A stretch of DNA of 64,000 nt from CAZDET01 sp964504335 (GTDB taxonomy: Bacteria > Bacteroidota > Bacteroidia > Chitinophagales > Saprospiraceae), in contig CAZDET010000015.1 of NCBI GenBank assembly GCA_964504335.1, forward strand, positions 1 to 64,000. Direction: 5' to 3'. Below the pieces are notes generated by a model that ran no database searches, had not been told where the DNA came from, and was given only the letters and a program-made list of their open reading frames with translations. The position numbers and the translations under genes were made by a program. Positions 24,392 through 33,049 of the stretch are shown in pieces; position 1 is the first letter of the stretch, and each line of letters opens with the position of its first letter.

Positions 24392-25083
24392 AAATATGCG
24401 TGTTTAGGTTCAAATAAAAGCGTACATGCCTGATCGTGAGCCAAAATCAGTCGGCCCTCGAAGGATATTTTCGGAAATTGGACATAATAATAAACAGGAT
24501 GTGCGTAAGCGGGAGCTTTGGGATTGCCCGTAATATAGGAGATAATTCCAAGAAATATTTGGGGGATTTCTTACTTGGCCGCATAAATGCATTGGAATCG
24601 ACCGTGCTCCCTTGTCCGGCCAGAAAATATCCTTACGTGGAAAGACCAACCGGCGTTCCAACGTCTCACATTTGAAGTTTATAATGTCACACTCAATCGG
24701 AACATTCTGCTGGGGGGGGGACGGAGGGGGCCAACTTCAAATGATAGCAACGCTAAATTATTAATTCGAGCTGTACCTAAATACCGGTTATCAACGGGGA
24801 GACACGGGAATAAAAGTATTTAATTCGAATTATTATGCTCTCGAAAAGAAACACAAAAGGGCGGAAAGCCGACCGGCCTTCCGCCAACAAAATTTGTTTG
24901 GGCCATAGAGGCCACCGCGCTGGCGTTCGAGACACCAGCTGCATCTTAGCGATGCAGGGTTAATTACACATTTGGTCAATTGCTTTCGGACATACGCATT
25001 CCGCGACATCCCAGGGACGTTGAAAGCTATCGACTTGCGTTTTTGTGCGATTTTGACCTTTTGACGGAGATTCGTCGGGAAGG
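24392..25083. other. 692-base region without a convincing gene
   Basis: It lies upstream of gasdermin-like copy 1 and downstream of corA (both minus strand). It contains a run of nine G (24712-24720) followed by a second G run, a possible slippage site about 320 bases upstream of the gasdermin start. Its corA-proximal part (about 24860-25000) has several inverted repeats (the corA terminator, GGCC-ATAGA-GGCC near 24902, GCTGG ... CCAGC near 24919, GCATC ... GATGC near 24940). The short open frames here have no recognisable content. Confidence 0.5.
24860..24885 (-). terminator. Hairpin terminator downstream of corA
   Basis: GGCGGAAAGCC (24860-24870) pairs with GGCCTTCCGCC (24875-24885) with one mismatch and a GACC loop. 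On the minus strand the hairpin is followed by a T-rich stretch (CTTTTGTGTTTCTTTTC). It lies about 200 bases past the corA stop. Confidence 0.65.
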
Positions 25084-26169
25084 TCACAGCCAGCGCTTGC
25101 GGCGGAAGTAAAAAATGAGCCCGATCGTGATGCACACCATGATTCCCCACAGTAAATAATAGCCGTAGCGGTTTTTTAGCTCGGGCATATTTTCAAAGTT
25201 CATGCCGTACACACCGACGAGAAAGGTAAGCGGGATAAAAATGGTAGAAATGACCGTGAGCACCTGTACGACGTTGTTCATTTTGAAACTGATCTCCGAG
25301 ACATACAACTCGTACAGGCCATTGAGTACATCGCGGTAGGTTTCTACCTGTTCCAGGGCTTGGGCCGAATGATCGTGCAGGTCGCGCACGAAGAGTTTGG
25401 TTTCTTCCTGTACCAGCGCGTGGTCGCTTTGGGCAAACTTATGGACGGCCTCCCGGAGCGGGGCAATTGACCGGCGCAGGCTCAGGGTCTGGAGTTTCCA
25501 ATCGTGGATACGGCCTTTGCTGGTGGCTTGCGGGTCGCGGAGGATGTTAGCCTCTATTTCGTTGAAGGTTTCTTCGAGATCATCGAGGGTATTGAAATAG
25601 TAATCGACAACGGTATCCATCAGGGCGTACGCCAGATAATCGGGGCCGCGCTGGCGAATTTTCCCGCGTCCGGCTTCGAGGCGCTGCCGGACGGGTTCGA
25701 AGAGGTCGTGAGCGTCCTCCTGGAAGGAAATCACGACACCCGGTGCGACGTAGATACCGACCTGTTCCATCTGAAACGCTTCTTCCGCCGGCAGGAGCCG
25801 GAAAGCACGGATGATAAGAAAAATGCCGTTGGGGTACTCTTCGAACTTGGGTCGCTGATTCGTGTCGAGTACATCTTCCAAAACGAGCGGATGGATTTGG
25901 TAGCGCCGGCCAATGTCTTCGATGAGAGGTACGCGCTGGATGCCCCGGAAGTCGTACCAGGTGACGGCTGGTTGGCTCTCTGGTTCGGGCAGCTCGTTGA
26001 GGCGCTGCTGGTGGGAAAATGTCTCCGGATCATACTGGAGCAGGTGGATGTATACTTCACCTTCTTCGCGAGAGCCCGTATACACCAAGCTGCCGGGCGG
26101 AGCACCAACCCGTCGTTTCCGGATAACCTGAGGTTTTTTAAGCAGTGTGCGTTTCTTTCGTTTTGCCAT
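25084..26169 (-). CDS. corA: Magnesium/cobalt transport protein CorA
   Basis: 361 residues, the usual CorA length. The large N-terminal cytoplasmic domain is rich in charged helices. Two C-terminal membrane helices follow, the first ending in the diagnostic YGMNFENMPEL at about 321-331 (GMN at 322-324), and the chain closes with a basic tail (FRRKRWL). CorA forms pentameric channels for Mg2+ uptake. The basic start (MAKRKKRTLLKK) is common in Bacteroidota members. It is divergent from the persulfide dioxygenase-like gene; the 86 bases between them would hold both promoters. Confidence 0.96.
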   Translation of the reverse strand: MAKRKKRTLLKKPQVIRKRRVGAPPGSLVYTGSREEGEVYIHLLQYDPETFSHQQRLNELPEPESQPAVTWYDFRGIQRVPLIEDIGRRYQIHPLVLEDVLDTNQRPKFEEYPNGIFLIIRAFRLLPAEEAFQMEQVGIYVAPGVVISFQEDAHDLFEPVRQRLEAGRGKIRQRGPDYLAYALMDTVVDYYFNTLDDLEETFNEIEANILRDPQATSKGRIHDWKLQTLSLRRSIAPLREAVHKFAQSDHALVQEETKLFVRDLHDHSAQALEQVETYRDVLNGLYELYVSEISFKMNNVVQVLTVISTIFIPLTFLVGVYGMNFENMPELKNRYGYYLLWGIMVCITIGLIFYFRRKRWL

Positions 26170-26255
26170 GACTGATCACATAGACAACCTTAAATAAATG
26201 GACGATGTTTGTATGAAGAATTGTTCATGTATTGAGTTACACCAATCCAACCAGC

Positions 26256-27671
26256 ATGAAAATAGAGCAAATCTACACGGGCTGCCTGGCACAAGGCGCC
26301 TACTACATCGAAAGCGAGGGAGAAGCGGTTATTATTGACCCTCTGCGCGAAACGGAGCCTTACCTCAAAAAAGCGGCGGCAGATGGAGCAACCATCAAGT
26401 ACATTCTTGAAACGCACTTCCACGCCGACTTTGTGTCGGGGCACCTCGACCTGGCCGAGAAGAGCGGCGCGCAGATCGTCTTCGGCCCCGGGGCTAGAAC
26501 GGCCTACGAAAAGCACACCGCCAAAGACGGCGAGCTGCTGCACGTTGGTAAGCTGACGATCAAGGTACTGCATACCCCCGGGCATACCCTGGAGAGTACC
26601 ACCTACCTGCTCTTCGACGAAAATGGCGGGGAGCACGCTATATTTACCGGCGACACGCTGTTTATCGGCGACGTCGGCCGACCTGACCTGGCGCAGAAAG
26701 CTGGTTCCATTACAATGGAGGACCTGGCCGGCATGCTTTACGATAGCCTGCGGGAAAAGATCATGCCGCTACCCGATTCCGTGATCGTCTATCCGGCGCA
26801 CGGTGCCGGTTCAGCCTGCGGCAAAAAGATGAGTTCGGAAACAACTGATACGCTGGGCAACCAGAAGCAATTCAACTACGCCCTGCGCGCCGATATGACC
26901 AAGGAGGAGTTCATCCGGGAGGTGACGGAAGGATTAGCGCCGCCTCCGGCTTACTTCAAGGAAAATGCCAGGATTAACAAAGAAGGCTACGAAAGTATCG
27001 ACACCGTCATGGAGCGCGGCGTAGTAGCATTGGATCCCGAGGCGTTTGAAGCCGCTGCCAACCGGGAAAGCGCTTTGGTGCTTGATGTGCGCGACGAAGT
27101 GGATTTCGTGAAGGGCTTTATCCCTAACGCCATTTTCATCGGGCTCGATGGCAACTTTGCCCCCTGGGTCGGTGCGCTCATACCGGACTTGCGGCAGCCC
27201 ATCTTGCTCGTTGCTCCGGCGGATCGGGCGGAAGAGGCTGTCAAGCGGCTCGCGCGGGTAGGCTACGACAACACCATCGGCTATCTGGACGGTGGTTTCG
27301 ACGCCTGGCGGGCGGCCGGCAAGGAAGTGGATACTCTGGAAGCCATTGATGCCGAGACCGTTGTGGAACGCTATCGGAATGAACAGCTCACTCAGCTGGT
27401 CGATGTGCGGCGCCCGGGCGAGTACGGCGTTGGGCACGTGCAGGGAGCCATTAACCTCCCGCTTGATTTCATCAACGAGCAGCTTGGCAAACTCGATCGG
27501 GAGCAGGCCTACACTCTGCATTGCCGATCCGGATACCGGGCTACCATTGCCGCGAGTATCCTGAAGGCCCGGGGTTATGAGCACCTCGTAGGCGTGCACG
27601 GGATGGTAGACGATATATTGAGTGCAGAAGAAATTGTAACGGAAACCGGGGCGGTCGGTACCGAAGTATAA
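26256..27671 (+). CDS. MBL-fold persulfide dioxygenase-like protein with two rhodanese domains
   Basis: Start set at the ATG at 26256, giving MKIEQIYTGCLAQGAYYI, the usual start of this family; the in-frame UUG at 26232 adds eight unsupported residues. The N-terminal 240 residues are a metallo-beta-lactamase domain of ETHE1/BLH type: THFHADFVSGH metal site, TPGHT, FTGDTLF and a final YPAHG. Two rhodanese domains follow. The first keeps the fold (LDVRDEVDFVKG, LDGGFDAW) but lacks the catalytic Cys. The second is intact with HCRSGYRA. Such enzymes oxidise glutathione or related persulfides to sulfite. It heads a co-directional group with a SulP transporter and two rhodaneses, so it probably acts in sulfide/sulfane-sulfur disposal. 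Confidence 0.9.
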   Translation: MKIEQIYTGCLAQGAYYIESEGEAVIIDPLRETEPYLKKAAADGATIKYILETHFHADFVSGHLDLAEKSGAQIVFGPGARTAYEKHTAKDGELLHVGKLTIKVLHTPGHTLESTTYLLFDENGGEHAIFTGDTLFIGDVGRPDLAQKAGSITMEDLAGMLYDSLREKIMPLPDSVIVYPAHGAGSACGKKMSSETTDTLGNQKQFNYALRADMTKEEFIREVTEGLAPPPAYFKENARINKEGYESIDTVMERGVVALDPEAFEAAANRESALVLDVRDEVDFVKGFIPNAIFIGLDGNFAPWVGALIPDLRQPILLVAPADRAEEAVKRLARVGYDNTIGYLDGGFDAWRAAGKEVDTLEAIDAETVVERYRNEQLTQLVDVRRPGEYGVGHVQGAINLPLDFINEQLGKLDREQAYTLHCRSGYRATIAASILKARGYEHLVGVHGMVDDILSAEEIVTETGAVGTEV

Positions 27672-27706
27672 CCGCCTCGATTGCTGGATAGCTGTATAGT
27701 CATGGT

Positions 27707-29434
27707 ATGCGCGTAGGTCGGTTATTTCCGGGGTTGCGGTATCTGAAAGGGTACCGTACCAGGGATTGGTTCAACGATATACTAGCCGGATTGACGGTCA
27801 GTGTGTTGCTTGTACCTCAGGTAATGGCCTACGCGCAACTCGCCGGATTACCGCCGGTGTACGGGCTGTATGCTTCCACCATTCCTCTTTTACTGTATGG
27901 TTTGATGGGCAGCTCGCCGCACCTATCGGTGGGGCCGACCGCCCTTACCTCGATTCTCGTCTTTGCGGGGGTGAGTGTGCTGGCCGAACCCTTTAGTCCT
28001 GAATTCATTCGTTTGGCCATCACGGCGGGTTTGTTGGCGGGCGTATTGCAACTCGCGTTTGGGCTGTTGCGATTAGGCGTACTGGTCAATTTTCTGTCCC
28101 GGCCGGTGATTAGCGGATTTACGTCGGCAGCGGCCATTCTGATTGCGCTCAGCCAAACGGAGGCGTTGCTGGGTATCCCCAACGGTTCGGGGAGCCTGTT
28201 GCACGAAACGTTGCTTCACCTTTATCGATCTCTTGATCAGATCAGTGGGTTGACCGCAGCGGTTGGCGTGGGTGCGATCGTGTTCCTGCTCAGCCTGAAG
28301 CGGTGGCTTCCCTGGTTTCCGGCTCCGCTGGTGCTGCTCATACTCGGCACGGGCCTGACGGCCTGGCTGCGGCTAGACCTCCAGGGTTTAGCCATCGTGG
28401 GCGATGTGCCCTGGGGGCTTCCCGATTTTCAATGGCCGGTGCTCAATGCGTCGGTAGTAAGGGACCTGGCTCCCGCAACGATTACGATTGCCTTCATTAG
28501 TTTCATCGAAGCGATGGCGATTTCCAAAGCGCTCGAAAGCCGCCACAATTACTACCAGGTGCGGGCCAACCAGGAGTTGATTGCCCTGGGCATCGCGAAG
28601 ATTGGCGGCGCTTTTTTCCAGTCGGTGCCTTCATCGGGCAGCCTGTCGCGTTCGGCGCTCAATGAGGATAGTGGGGCGCACTCGGGCATTGCTTCGCTGG
28701 TGGGGGCCGCGGTGGTCGTGTTGGTGCTGCTGGTGCTTACTCCGCTCTTCTATTATTTACCCCAGGCCGTTCTTGGAGCCGTTATTTTCACCACGATCAT
28801 CGGCTTATTCCAGGGGGCGGAAATGCGCAAGTTATTGCGGCACGACCGGCGCGATTTTGCCGTGCTGATGGTCACCTTTCTGCTTACTCTTGCCCTTGGC
28901 ATCCAGCAGGGCATTGCCGCGGGGGTCGTGCTTTCCATCATTCTGGTTATTTCCCGCAACGCCCGGCCCAACATCGCTATCCTGGGCCGGCTACCCGATA
29001 CGCAGCACTTCCGCAATATCGACCGCTTCGACGAAGCCATCCTGGAGCCGGATGTGCTCATCTTGCGCTTCGATTCGCAACTCTACTTCGCCAATGCCGA
29101 CTACTTCCGCGAGGAAATCGAGCGCTGCGTCTCCGAAAAGGAGGGCCTCCGGCTGCTGATCCTCGATGCCCGCTCCATTCACGATCTCGACAGCACCGGG
29201 GTGTATATCCTCACTCGGCTGGTAGACGTACTCCAAGGGCGGGGCATCACTTTTTACGTCGCCGGCGTCATTGGGCCCGTGCGGGATTTGCTTTTCCGCA
29301 CCGGCTTGATGGAGCGCATTGGCCTGGCCAATCAGTTCTTATCCATCGACGATGCGCTGGCGTACTACCGGGCTAAAGAAACGGAGAACCCCGACTGGGA
29401 TGGGGCAGCGGTGCAGACGAAACATCGGAAATGA
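27707..29434 (+). CDS. SulP family anion permease with STAS domain
   Basis: 575 residues. The membrane part (about 1-420) begins with the SulP signature: DWFNDILAGLTVSVLLVPQ, then AYAQLAGLPPVYGLYAS and SVGPTALTS. The C-terminal STAS domain (about 440-560) has LRFDSQLYFANADYF and LDARSIHDLDSTG, where the conserved Asp-Ser turn binds nucleotide or is phosphorylated in relatives. SulP proteins carry sulfate, bicarbonate or other anions. Its place 35 bases behind the persulfide dioxygenase-like gene suggests export or import of sulfite/sulfate, but bicarbonate cannot be excluded. Confidence 0.93.
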   Translation: MRVGRLFPGLRYLKGYRTRDWFNDILAGLTVSVLLVPQVMAYAQLAGLPPVYGLYASTIPLLLYGLMGSSPHLSVGPTALTSILVFAGVSVLAEPFSPEFIRLAITAGLLAGVLQLAFGLLRLGVLVNFLSRPVISGFTSAAAILIALSQTEALLGIPNGSGSLLHETLLHLYRSLDQISGLTAAVGVGAIVFLLSLKRWLPWFPAPLVLLILGTGLTAWLRLDLQGLAIVGDVPWGLPDFQWPVLNASVVRDLAPATITIAFISFIEAMAISKALESRHNYYQVRANQELIALGIAKIGGAFFQSVPSSGSLSRSALNEDSGAHSGIASLVGAAVVVLVLLVLTPLFYYLPQAVLGAVIFTTIIGLFQGAEMRKLLRHDRRDFAVLMVTFLLTLALGIQQGIAAGVVLSIILVISRNARPNIAILGRLPDTQHFRNIDRFDEAILEPDVLILRFDSQLYFANADYFREEIERCVSEKEGLRLLILDARSIHDLDSTGVYILTRLVDVLQGRGITFYVAGVIGPVRDLLFRTGLMERIGLANQFLSIDDALAYYRAKETENPDWDGAAVQTKHRK

Positions 29435-29444
29435 TGTTCCGATG
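29423..29444 (+). terminator. Hairpin overlapping the SulP stop codon
   Basis: CATCGGAA (29423-29430) pairs with TTCCGATG (29437-29444). The TGA stop is in the loop. No long T run follows, so termination is weak or the hairpin only protects the 3' end. Confidence 0.45.
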
Positions 29445-29756
29445 CTTTGATGTGCTGATGGCACTTCTTACGGGTGGATAGGCGAGTTTTGGCTTCCTGA
29501 AGGAAAGAGCAAGGCCCGATTAGCGTATGGAATTGAGTTGACTGCCAGGAGTGTTCTTTCGATGAAATCCTCTACGACGAAAATGGATTGCTCATTTCTA
29601 AATTCATTAAGTAGAGGTAAAGCCAAACCACCCAACCCCATGCCTCCCGCCCATTCCATTCCCGTCGTGTTTTTTGCCTTTACTGATTACTTGCGATCAG
29701 GTCATTCATCCAAATCGATTGGCCATTTGTTGGAATTCCATTATTTTGAACAATCT
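29435..29756. other. Intergenic region between SulP and rhodanese genes
   Basis: 322 bases. A minus-strand frame at 29468-29659 (63 residues, with QSIFVVEDFIERTLLAVN) reads somewhat like protein but matches nothing I recognise. The plus strand is also open into the rhodanese. Nothing here can be supported as a gene. Confidence 0.4.
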
Positions 29757-30131
29757 ATGGAACCAGAAGAGACCACCGCCTGCCCGGTCCCGCGCTGGAC
29801 GTTGATAAAGCAGCAGCTGAACAACCTGCCGCCCGCCCAATTCTTGGCGCAGGTGGCCGCGCGGCCGGATGCGATACTGATCGACGTGCGGACGCCCGAA
29901 GAGTTCGACGATTTTCATCTGCCCAATGCGCGCTTGTTCAATTACCTGAGTGCCGAACACTGGGACGAGCTGGAGCCGTTGGATCGGGAGGTAACCTACT
30001 TCGTGTACTGCCGCAGCGGGCGGCGCAGCCTGCGCACCTGCATCCTGATGCAAAACGGCGGCTTTACGGATGTGTACAACCTCGACGGGGGGCTCAACAC
30101 CATGCATGCACAAAACCTCCTCCACCTATGA
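29757..30131 (+). CDS. Single-domain rhodanese-like protein
   Basis: 124 residues, start at the ATG giving MEPEETTACPVPRWT; the open frame upstream is non-coding in character. Rhodanese core: DVRTPEEFDDFHLPNA, catalytic loop YCRSGRRS with the active Cys, and a closing NLDGGLNTM. It has no signal peptide, so it is cytoplasmic. It would carry sulfane sulfur as a cysteine persulfide. The stop overlaps the start of the next rhodanese by four bases (ATGA), which implies translational coupling and a cytoplasmic/periplasmic pair. Confidence 0.9.
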   Translation: MEPEETTACPVPRWTLIKQQLNNLPPAQFLAQVAARPDAILIDVRTPEEFDDFHLPNARLFNYLSAEHWDELEPLDREVTYFVYCRSGRRSLRTCILMQNGGFTDVYNLDGGLNTMHAQNLLHL

Positions 30132-30547
30132 AATTGCTTTCCCTTTGCCTCCTACTCCTGTTACTTGGCATGGCGTGCGGCCGGAATGTCGACACCGAAT
30201 CCAAGTCGGCGGCTGCTTCCGAAATTGTCAATCCGGAAGGCTACGGCACCCTCGAACTGGATGCCTTTATGACCCGGCTCGATCAGGGTAATGTCCAGCT
30301 ACTCGACGTGCGCACACCCGAAGAATGCGCTGACGGCATTATTCCCGGCGCTACAGCCATAAATGTACTCGAAGAATCCTTCCGGACGCGCATTCAGGAA
30401 CTCGATAAGGACCAAACTGTGCTCGTCTATTGCCGTAGCGGCAACCGCAGCCAGCGAGCCTCAGAGATTCTGGTGGCTGAAGGCTTTCGGGAGGTGCATC
30501 ATTTGGCAGGCGGGTATCTTGCCTATGAGGAAGCGTTTGGGAATTAG
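30128..30547 (+). CDS. Rhodanese-like lipoprotein
   Basis: 139 residues. The signal peptide ends in a lipobox-type LLGMAC, so it is probably a lipoprotein. Rhodanese domain at about 40-135: LLDVRTPEECADGIIPGA, catalytic VYCRSGNRS and HHLAGGYLAY. It overlaps the upstream cytoplasmic rhodanese by four bases. Together they could handle sulfane sulfur on both sides of the membrane, downstream of the persulfide dioxygenase-like enzyme. Confidence 0.9.
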   Translation: MKLLSLCLLLLLLGMACGRNVDTESKSAAASEIVNPEGYGTLELDAFMTRLDQGNVQLLDVRTPEECADGIIPGATAINVLEESFRTRIQELDKDQTVLVYCRSGNRSQRASEILVAEGFREVHHLAGGYLAYEEAFGN

Positions 30548-30616
30548 TACTTTAGTTCTTTAGTCTTTTAGTACTTTGGTCTCAGTCTCAACCTCAACTT
30601 TTACCTTAGCATAAGT

Positions 30617-31054
30617 ATGATTCGATACCTTTTATTAATGGCGTTGTGTGGCGCTAGTTTGATGCAGTGTGCCCAAAAGACTTACCAGGCGCCCGACTTT
30701 CCAGAGCAGCAATTGCAATTTGGCAGTGCCGGGGGCTTTACCGGGGAGGTGCGCACCTACTATCTGTTGCCCAACGGGCAGCTATTTGTGCATTCCAGCA
30801 TGGACGAGCGGTACCGGGAGTTGGGGCAGATCGATGCGAAGTTGGCCAAGGGCTACTTCGAGCAGGCTGCCAATCTCGCCTGGGAAAAATCGGCGAACCA
30901 ACCGCCCAGTAATATGAACTTCTTTCTCCGCTTTTTGGATGGGGCCGGCACGACGCAATCCGTCGAATGGGCCGCGGGCACTACGCTTAACACCGACTAC
31001 GGCCGCTTGTACGAGGCTGTGATGGAGGAGGTACAGCGAGCTAGTGTTAAGTGA
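30617..31054 (+). CDS. Hypothetical lipoprotein
   Basis: 145 residues. The signal peptide has a lipobox (ASLMQC). The mature part is a mixed alpha/beta domain (GFTGEVRTYYLLPNGQLFVHS) seen in small Bacteroidota lipoproteins. No enzymatic motif. It ends two bases before the convergent NTF2-like gene. Function unknown. Confidence 0.7.
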   Translation: MIRYLLLMALCGASLMQCAQKTYQAPDFPEQQLQFGSAGGFTGEVRTYYLLPNGQLFVHSSMDERYRELGQIDAKLAKGYFEQAANLAWEKSANQPPSNMNFFLRFLDGAGTTQSVEWAAGTTLNTDYGRLYEAVMEEVQRASVK

Positions 31055-31056
31055 TT

Positions 31057-31965
31057 TTAGCGCTGTTTCTTTAATTCATCCGGTTTTAACTTCATGAACG
31101 CTTCGATCTGATCATTCGGAATGGTTACCGATAGGTGGTAGTGGAGGATTTCGTAGCTGCCATTGGTGGAGCGGCGGAAGACGCCGGAGCCGCGGCAGAT
31201 GCCCATCCAGGTATCGAGGAGTTCATCCCAGTGGCCGGTGCCGGTGGTGGCGTCGAAGGAGATGTGGCGGTCGTAGGGGGTGAAATCCCAGGCGGCGTCG
31301 CGCTCGAAGTAGGAAGCGGCCCAGTTGTAGAAGGTATCGCGCAGCCAGCGTTCGGTGGCGTCGGTGCCAATGTAGACGCCTTCCGGGGCCATGCTGCCGA
31401 AGAAGACGTCCTCATCCGCCTCTGCGGCGGCAAGGTGCCAGGCATCGAGAAAGGTTGCGATGCTTTCCTCTTCGGCGGAGGGATCGGGGCAGCCTTCGCG
31501 TTGGCGGGTATCGGTTATCTGGAGGATTTGCCAGGGGAGGGAGCCATCGCCCGTTTCGACTAGCTGGAACGTATTGACGCCGCAGTGGCTGAAGTTGCCT
31601 TCGTACACAAAGCGGTAGGGAGTGTAGACGGTGGCCAGCGGGCCGTTGATCCGCACTTCGTAGTAGTCTACCTGTTCATCGAGAGTGCCGGGTTCGGCCT
31701 GGCCGATGCGACTGACAAAGCCCTCGATCGGCGCCTGGCGGACGGCTACTTTTCCTTCGGCATCCTGTGCGGCCGTCATGAGGCGGGCTTCGGGATGGAA
31801 GATTTTGGCGACGATGGTGGAGTCGGCGTCGCGCATACCGTCGAAAAGGGCTTTGATCGTGGCGGTCACGGCTTCGGTTGGGTTCGCATCCGCCTGAGCG
31901 AAGGCGCAGTAGGGAAATGCAAGGAGCAGCCAGATAAATTTCGGGAAGTGGAGCTTGGATGGCAT
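31057..31965 (-). CDS. Secreted protein with two NTF2-like (SnoaL/lumazine-binding-like) domains
   Basis: 302 residues with a signal peptide ending FAQA. Residues about 25-155 resemble putative lumazine-binding/NTF2 proteins (AVTATIKALFDGMRDADSTIV, FHPEARL, YYEVRINGPLATVYTPYRFVY). Residues about 165-295 are a second NTF2-like unit of SnoaL_3 type (ATFLDAWHLAAAEADEDVFFG ... GVYIGTDATERW). These folds bind small hydrophobic ligands or act as inert scaffolds. No specific substrate can be called. Confidence 0.75.
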   Translation of the reverse strand: MPSKLHFPKFIWLLLAFPYCAFAQADANPTEAVTATIKALFDGMRDADSTIVAKIFHPEARLMTAAQDAEGKVAVRQAPIEGFVSRIGQAEPGTLDEQVDYYEVRINGPLATVYTPYRFVYEGNFSHCGVNTFQLVETGDGSLPWQILQITDTRQREGCPDPSAEEESIATFLDAWHLAAAEADEDVFFGSMAPEGVYIGTDATERWLRDTFYNWAASYFERDAAWDFTPYDRHISFDATTGTGHWDELLDTWMGICRGSGVFRRSTNGSYEILHYHLSVTIPNDQIEAFMKLKPDELKKQR

Positions 31966-32011
31966 ATTAGTCCGGTTTTTGGATGCGTTATGGTAGCCGA
32001 ATCATACAGCT

Positions 32012-33025
32012 ATGCGAACAACTTGCCCCAATATCCTAATTCTGATTGGAACTTACCTATTCTCCACCAGTGTCCTGGCACAAGGAAGTTCCGTCGAACG
32101 GCCACCAGTCGATTATCCCGACTATAGGGAGGCGCGCTTTTGGGCGGCTCTTCCGGAGAAGATCGATGCGGCCGATCTCGTGCCCAATGGCTTGGAAGAT
32201 CGTCAGGTGGAGGCTCCTGCCGATGTGTTTTTCATCCACCCGACAACTTATACCAAAAGGCGCAAAGATAAGCCCTGGAACGGCTCCCTGACTGATCCGA
32301 AGTTGCGAGAGCGTACCGATTCGGGGACCATTAAATTTCAGGCATCCGTTTTTAACGGAGCGGCCAAGGTATACGCGCCCTACTACCGCCAGGCACACCT
32401 GGAGGCCTACTTCACCGAGGATACGGCCAGCGCCCGGCGGGCCTTTGATTTGGCCTACGAGGACGTCCGGGCTGCTTTCCAATACTACCTGGATACCTAC
32501 AATGACGGCCGCCCAATCATTATCGCCAGCCACAGCCAGGGGACGACCCACGGCAAGCGGCTGGTCAAGGAATTTTTCGATGGGAAACCACTGGCCGATC
32601 AACTGGTGGCTGCGTATTTGATTGGTATTCCCGTGGAAAAGTCCCTGTACGAAGCGCTTGAGCCTTGCGAAGATTCGACCCAGACCGGCTGTCTGATCAG
32701 CTGGCGTACCTGGAAGCGCGGGACGGAGCCCAGGGCCTACGATCCGGATGTTATCGTCACTAATCCGTTGAGTTGGACGACCGATGGGGAGCGCGTACCG
32801 GCCAGCGCCAATTCGGGGGGCATTGCGCGGCCCTTTGAGGTGGTGCGGCCCGAATTGACGGATGCGCAGGTGTACAAGGACATCCTGTGGGCCGAGAAGC
32901 CAAAATTTCCCGGAAGTTTCCTCTTCAATCGGAATAATTACCACATTGCCGATCTGAACTTTTATTATGTAAATGTGCGCAACAATGCCCGTCGACGGAT
33001 TGACGTTTTTTTAAATAAGGAATAA
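32012..33025 (+). CDS. DUF3089 alpha/beta-hydrolase, secreted
   Basis: 337 residues with a signal peptide (ILILIGTYLFSTSVLAQG). It matches the DUF3089 pattern: VFFIHPTTYT, a central YAPYYRQAH and the nucleophile elbow IIASHSQGTTH, in the serine hydrolase position. Substrate unknown; the family is common in Bacteroidota and Proteobacteria. It is followed 24 bases later by the histidine kinase gene, so the two may be co-transcribed. Confidence 0.85.
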   Translation: MRTTCPNILILIGTYLFSTSVLAQGSSVERPPVDYPDYREARFWAALPEKIDAADLVPNGLEDRQVEAPADVFFIHPTTYTKRRKDKPWNGSLTDPKLRERTDSGTIKFQASVFNGAAKVYAPYYRQAHLEAYFTEDTASARRAFDLAYEDVRAAFQYYLDTYNDGRPIIIASHSQGTTHGKRLVKEFFDGKPLADQLVAAYLIGIPVEKSLYEALEPCEDSTQTGCLISWRTWKRGTEPRAYDPDVIVTNPLSWTTDGERVPASANSGGIARPFEVVRPELTDAQVYKDILWAEKPKFPGSFLFNRNNYHIADLNFYYVNVRNNARRRIDVFLNKE

Positions 33026-33049
33026 TCGAGGTCAACTACTCCTCAGTCT

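Noticed and set aside
24915..24955. tRNA-like or tmRNA-like T-arm (GCTGG with GTTCGA and CCAGC)
   Set aside because: The stem-loop is four bases too long for a T-arm and no acceptor stem, CCA end or anticodon arm could be placed around it.
29468..29659. Small minus-strand gene between SulP and rhodanese
   Set aside because: The translated text looks protein-like in part but there is no family match, no conserved context and the opposite strand is equally open.
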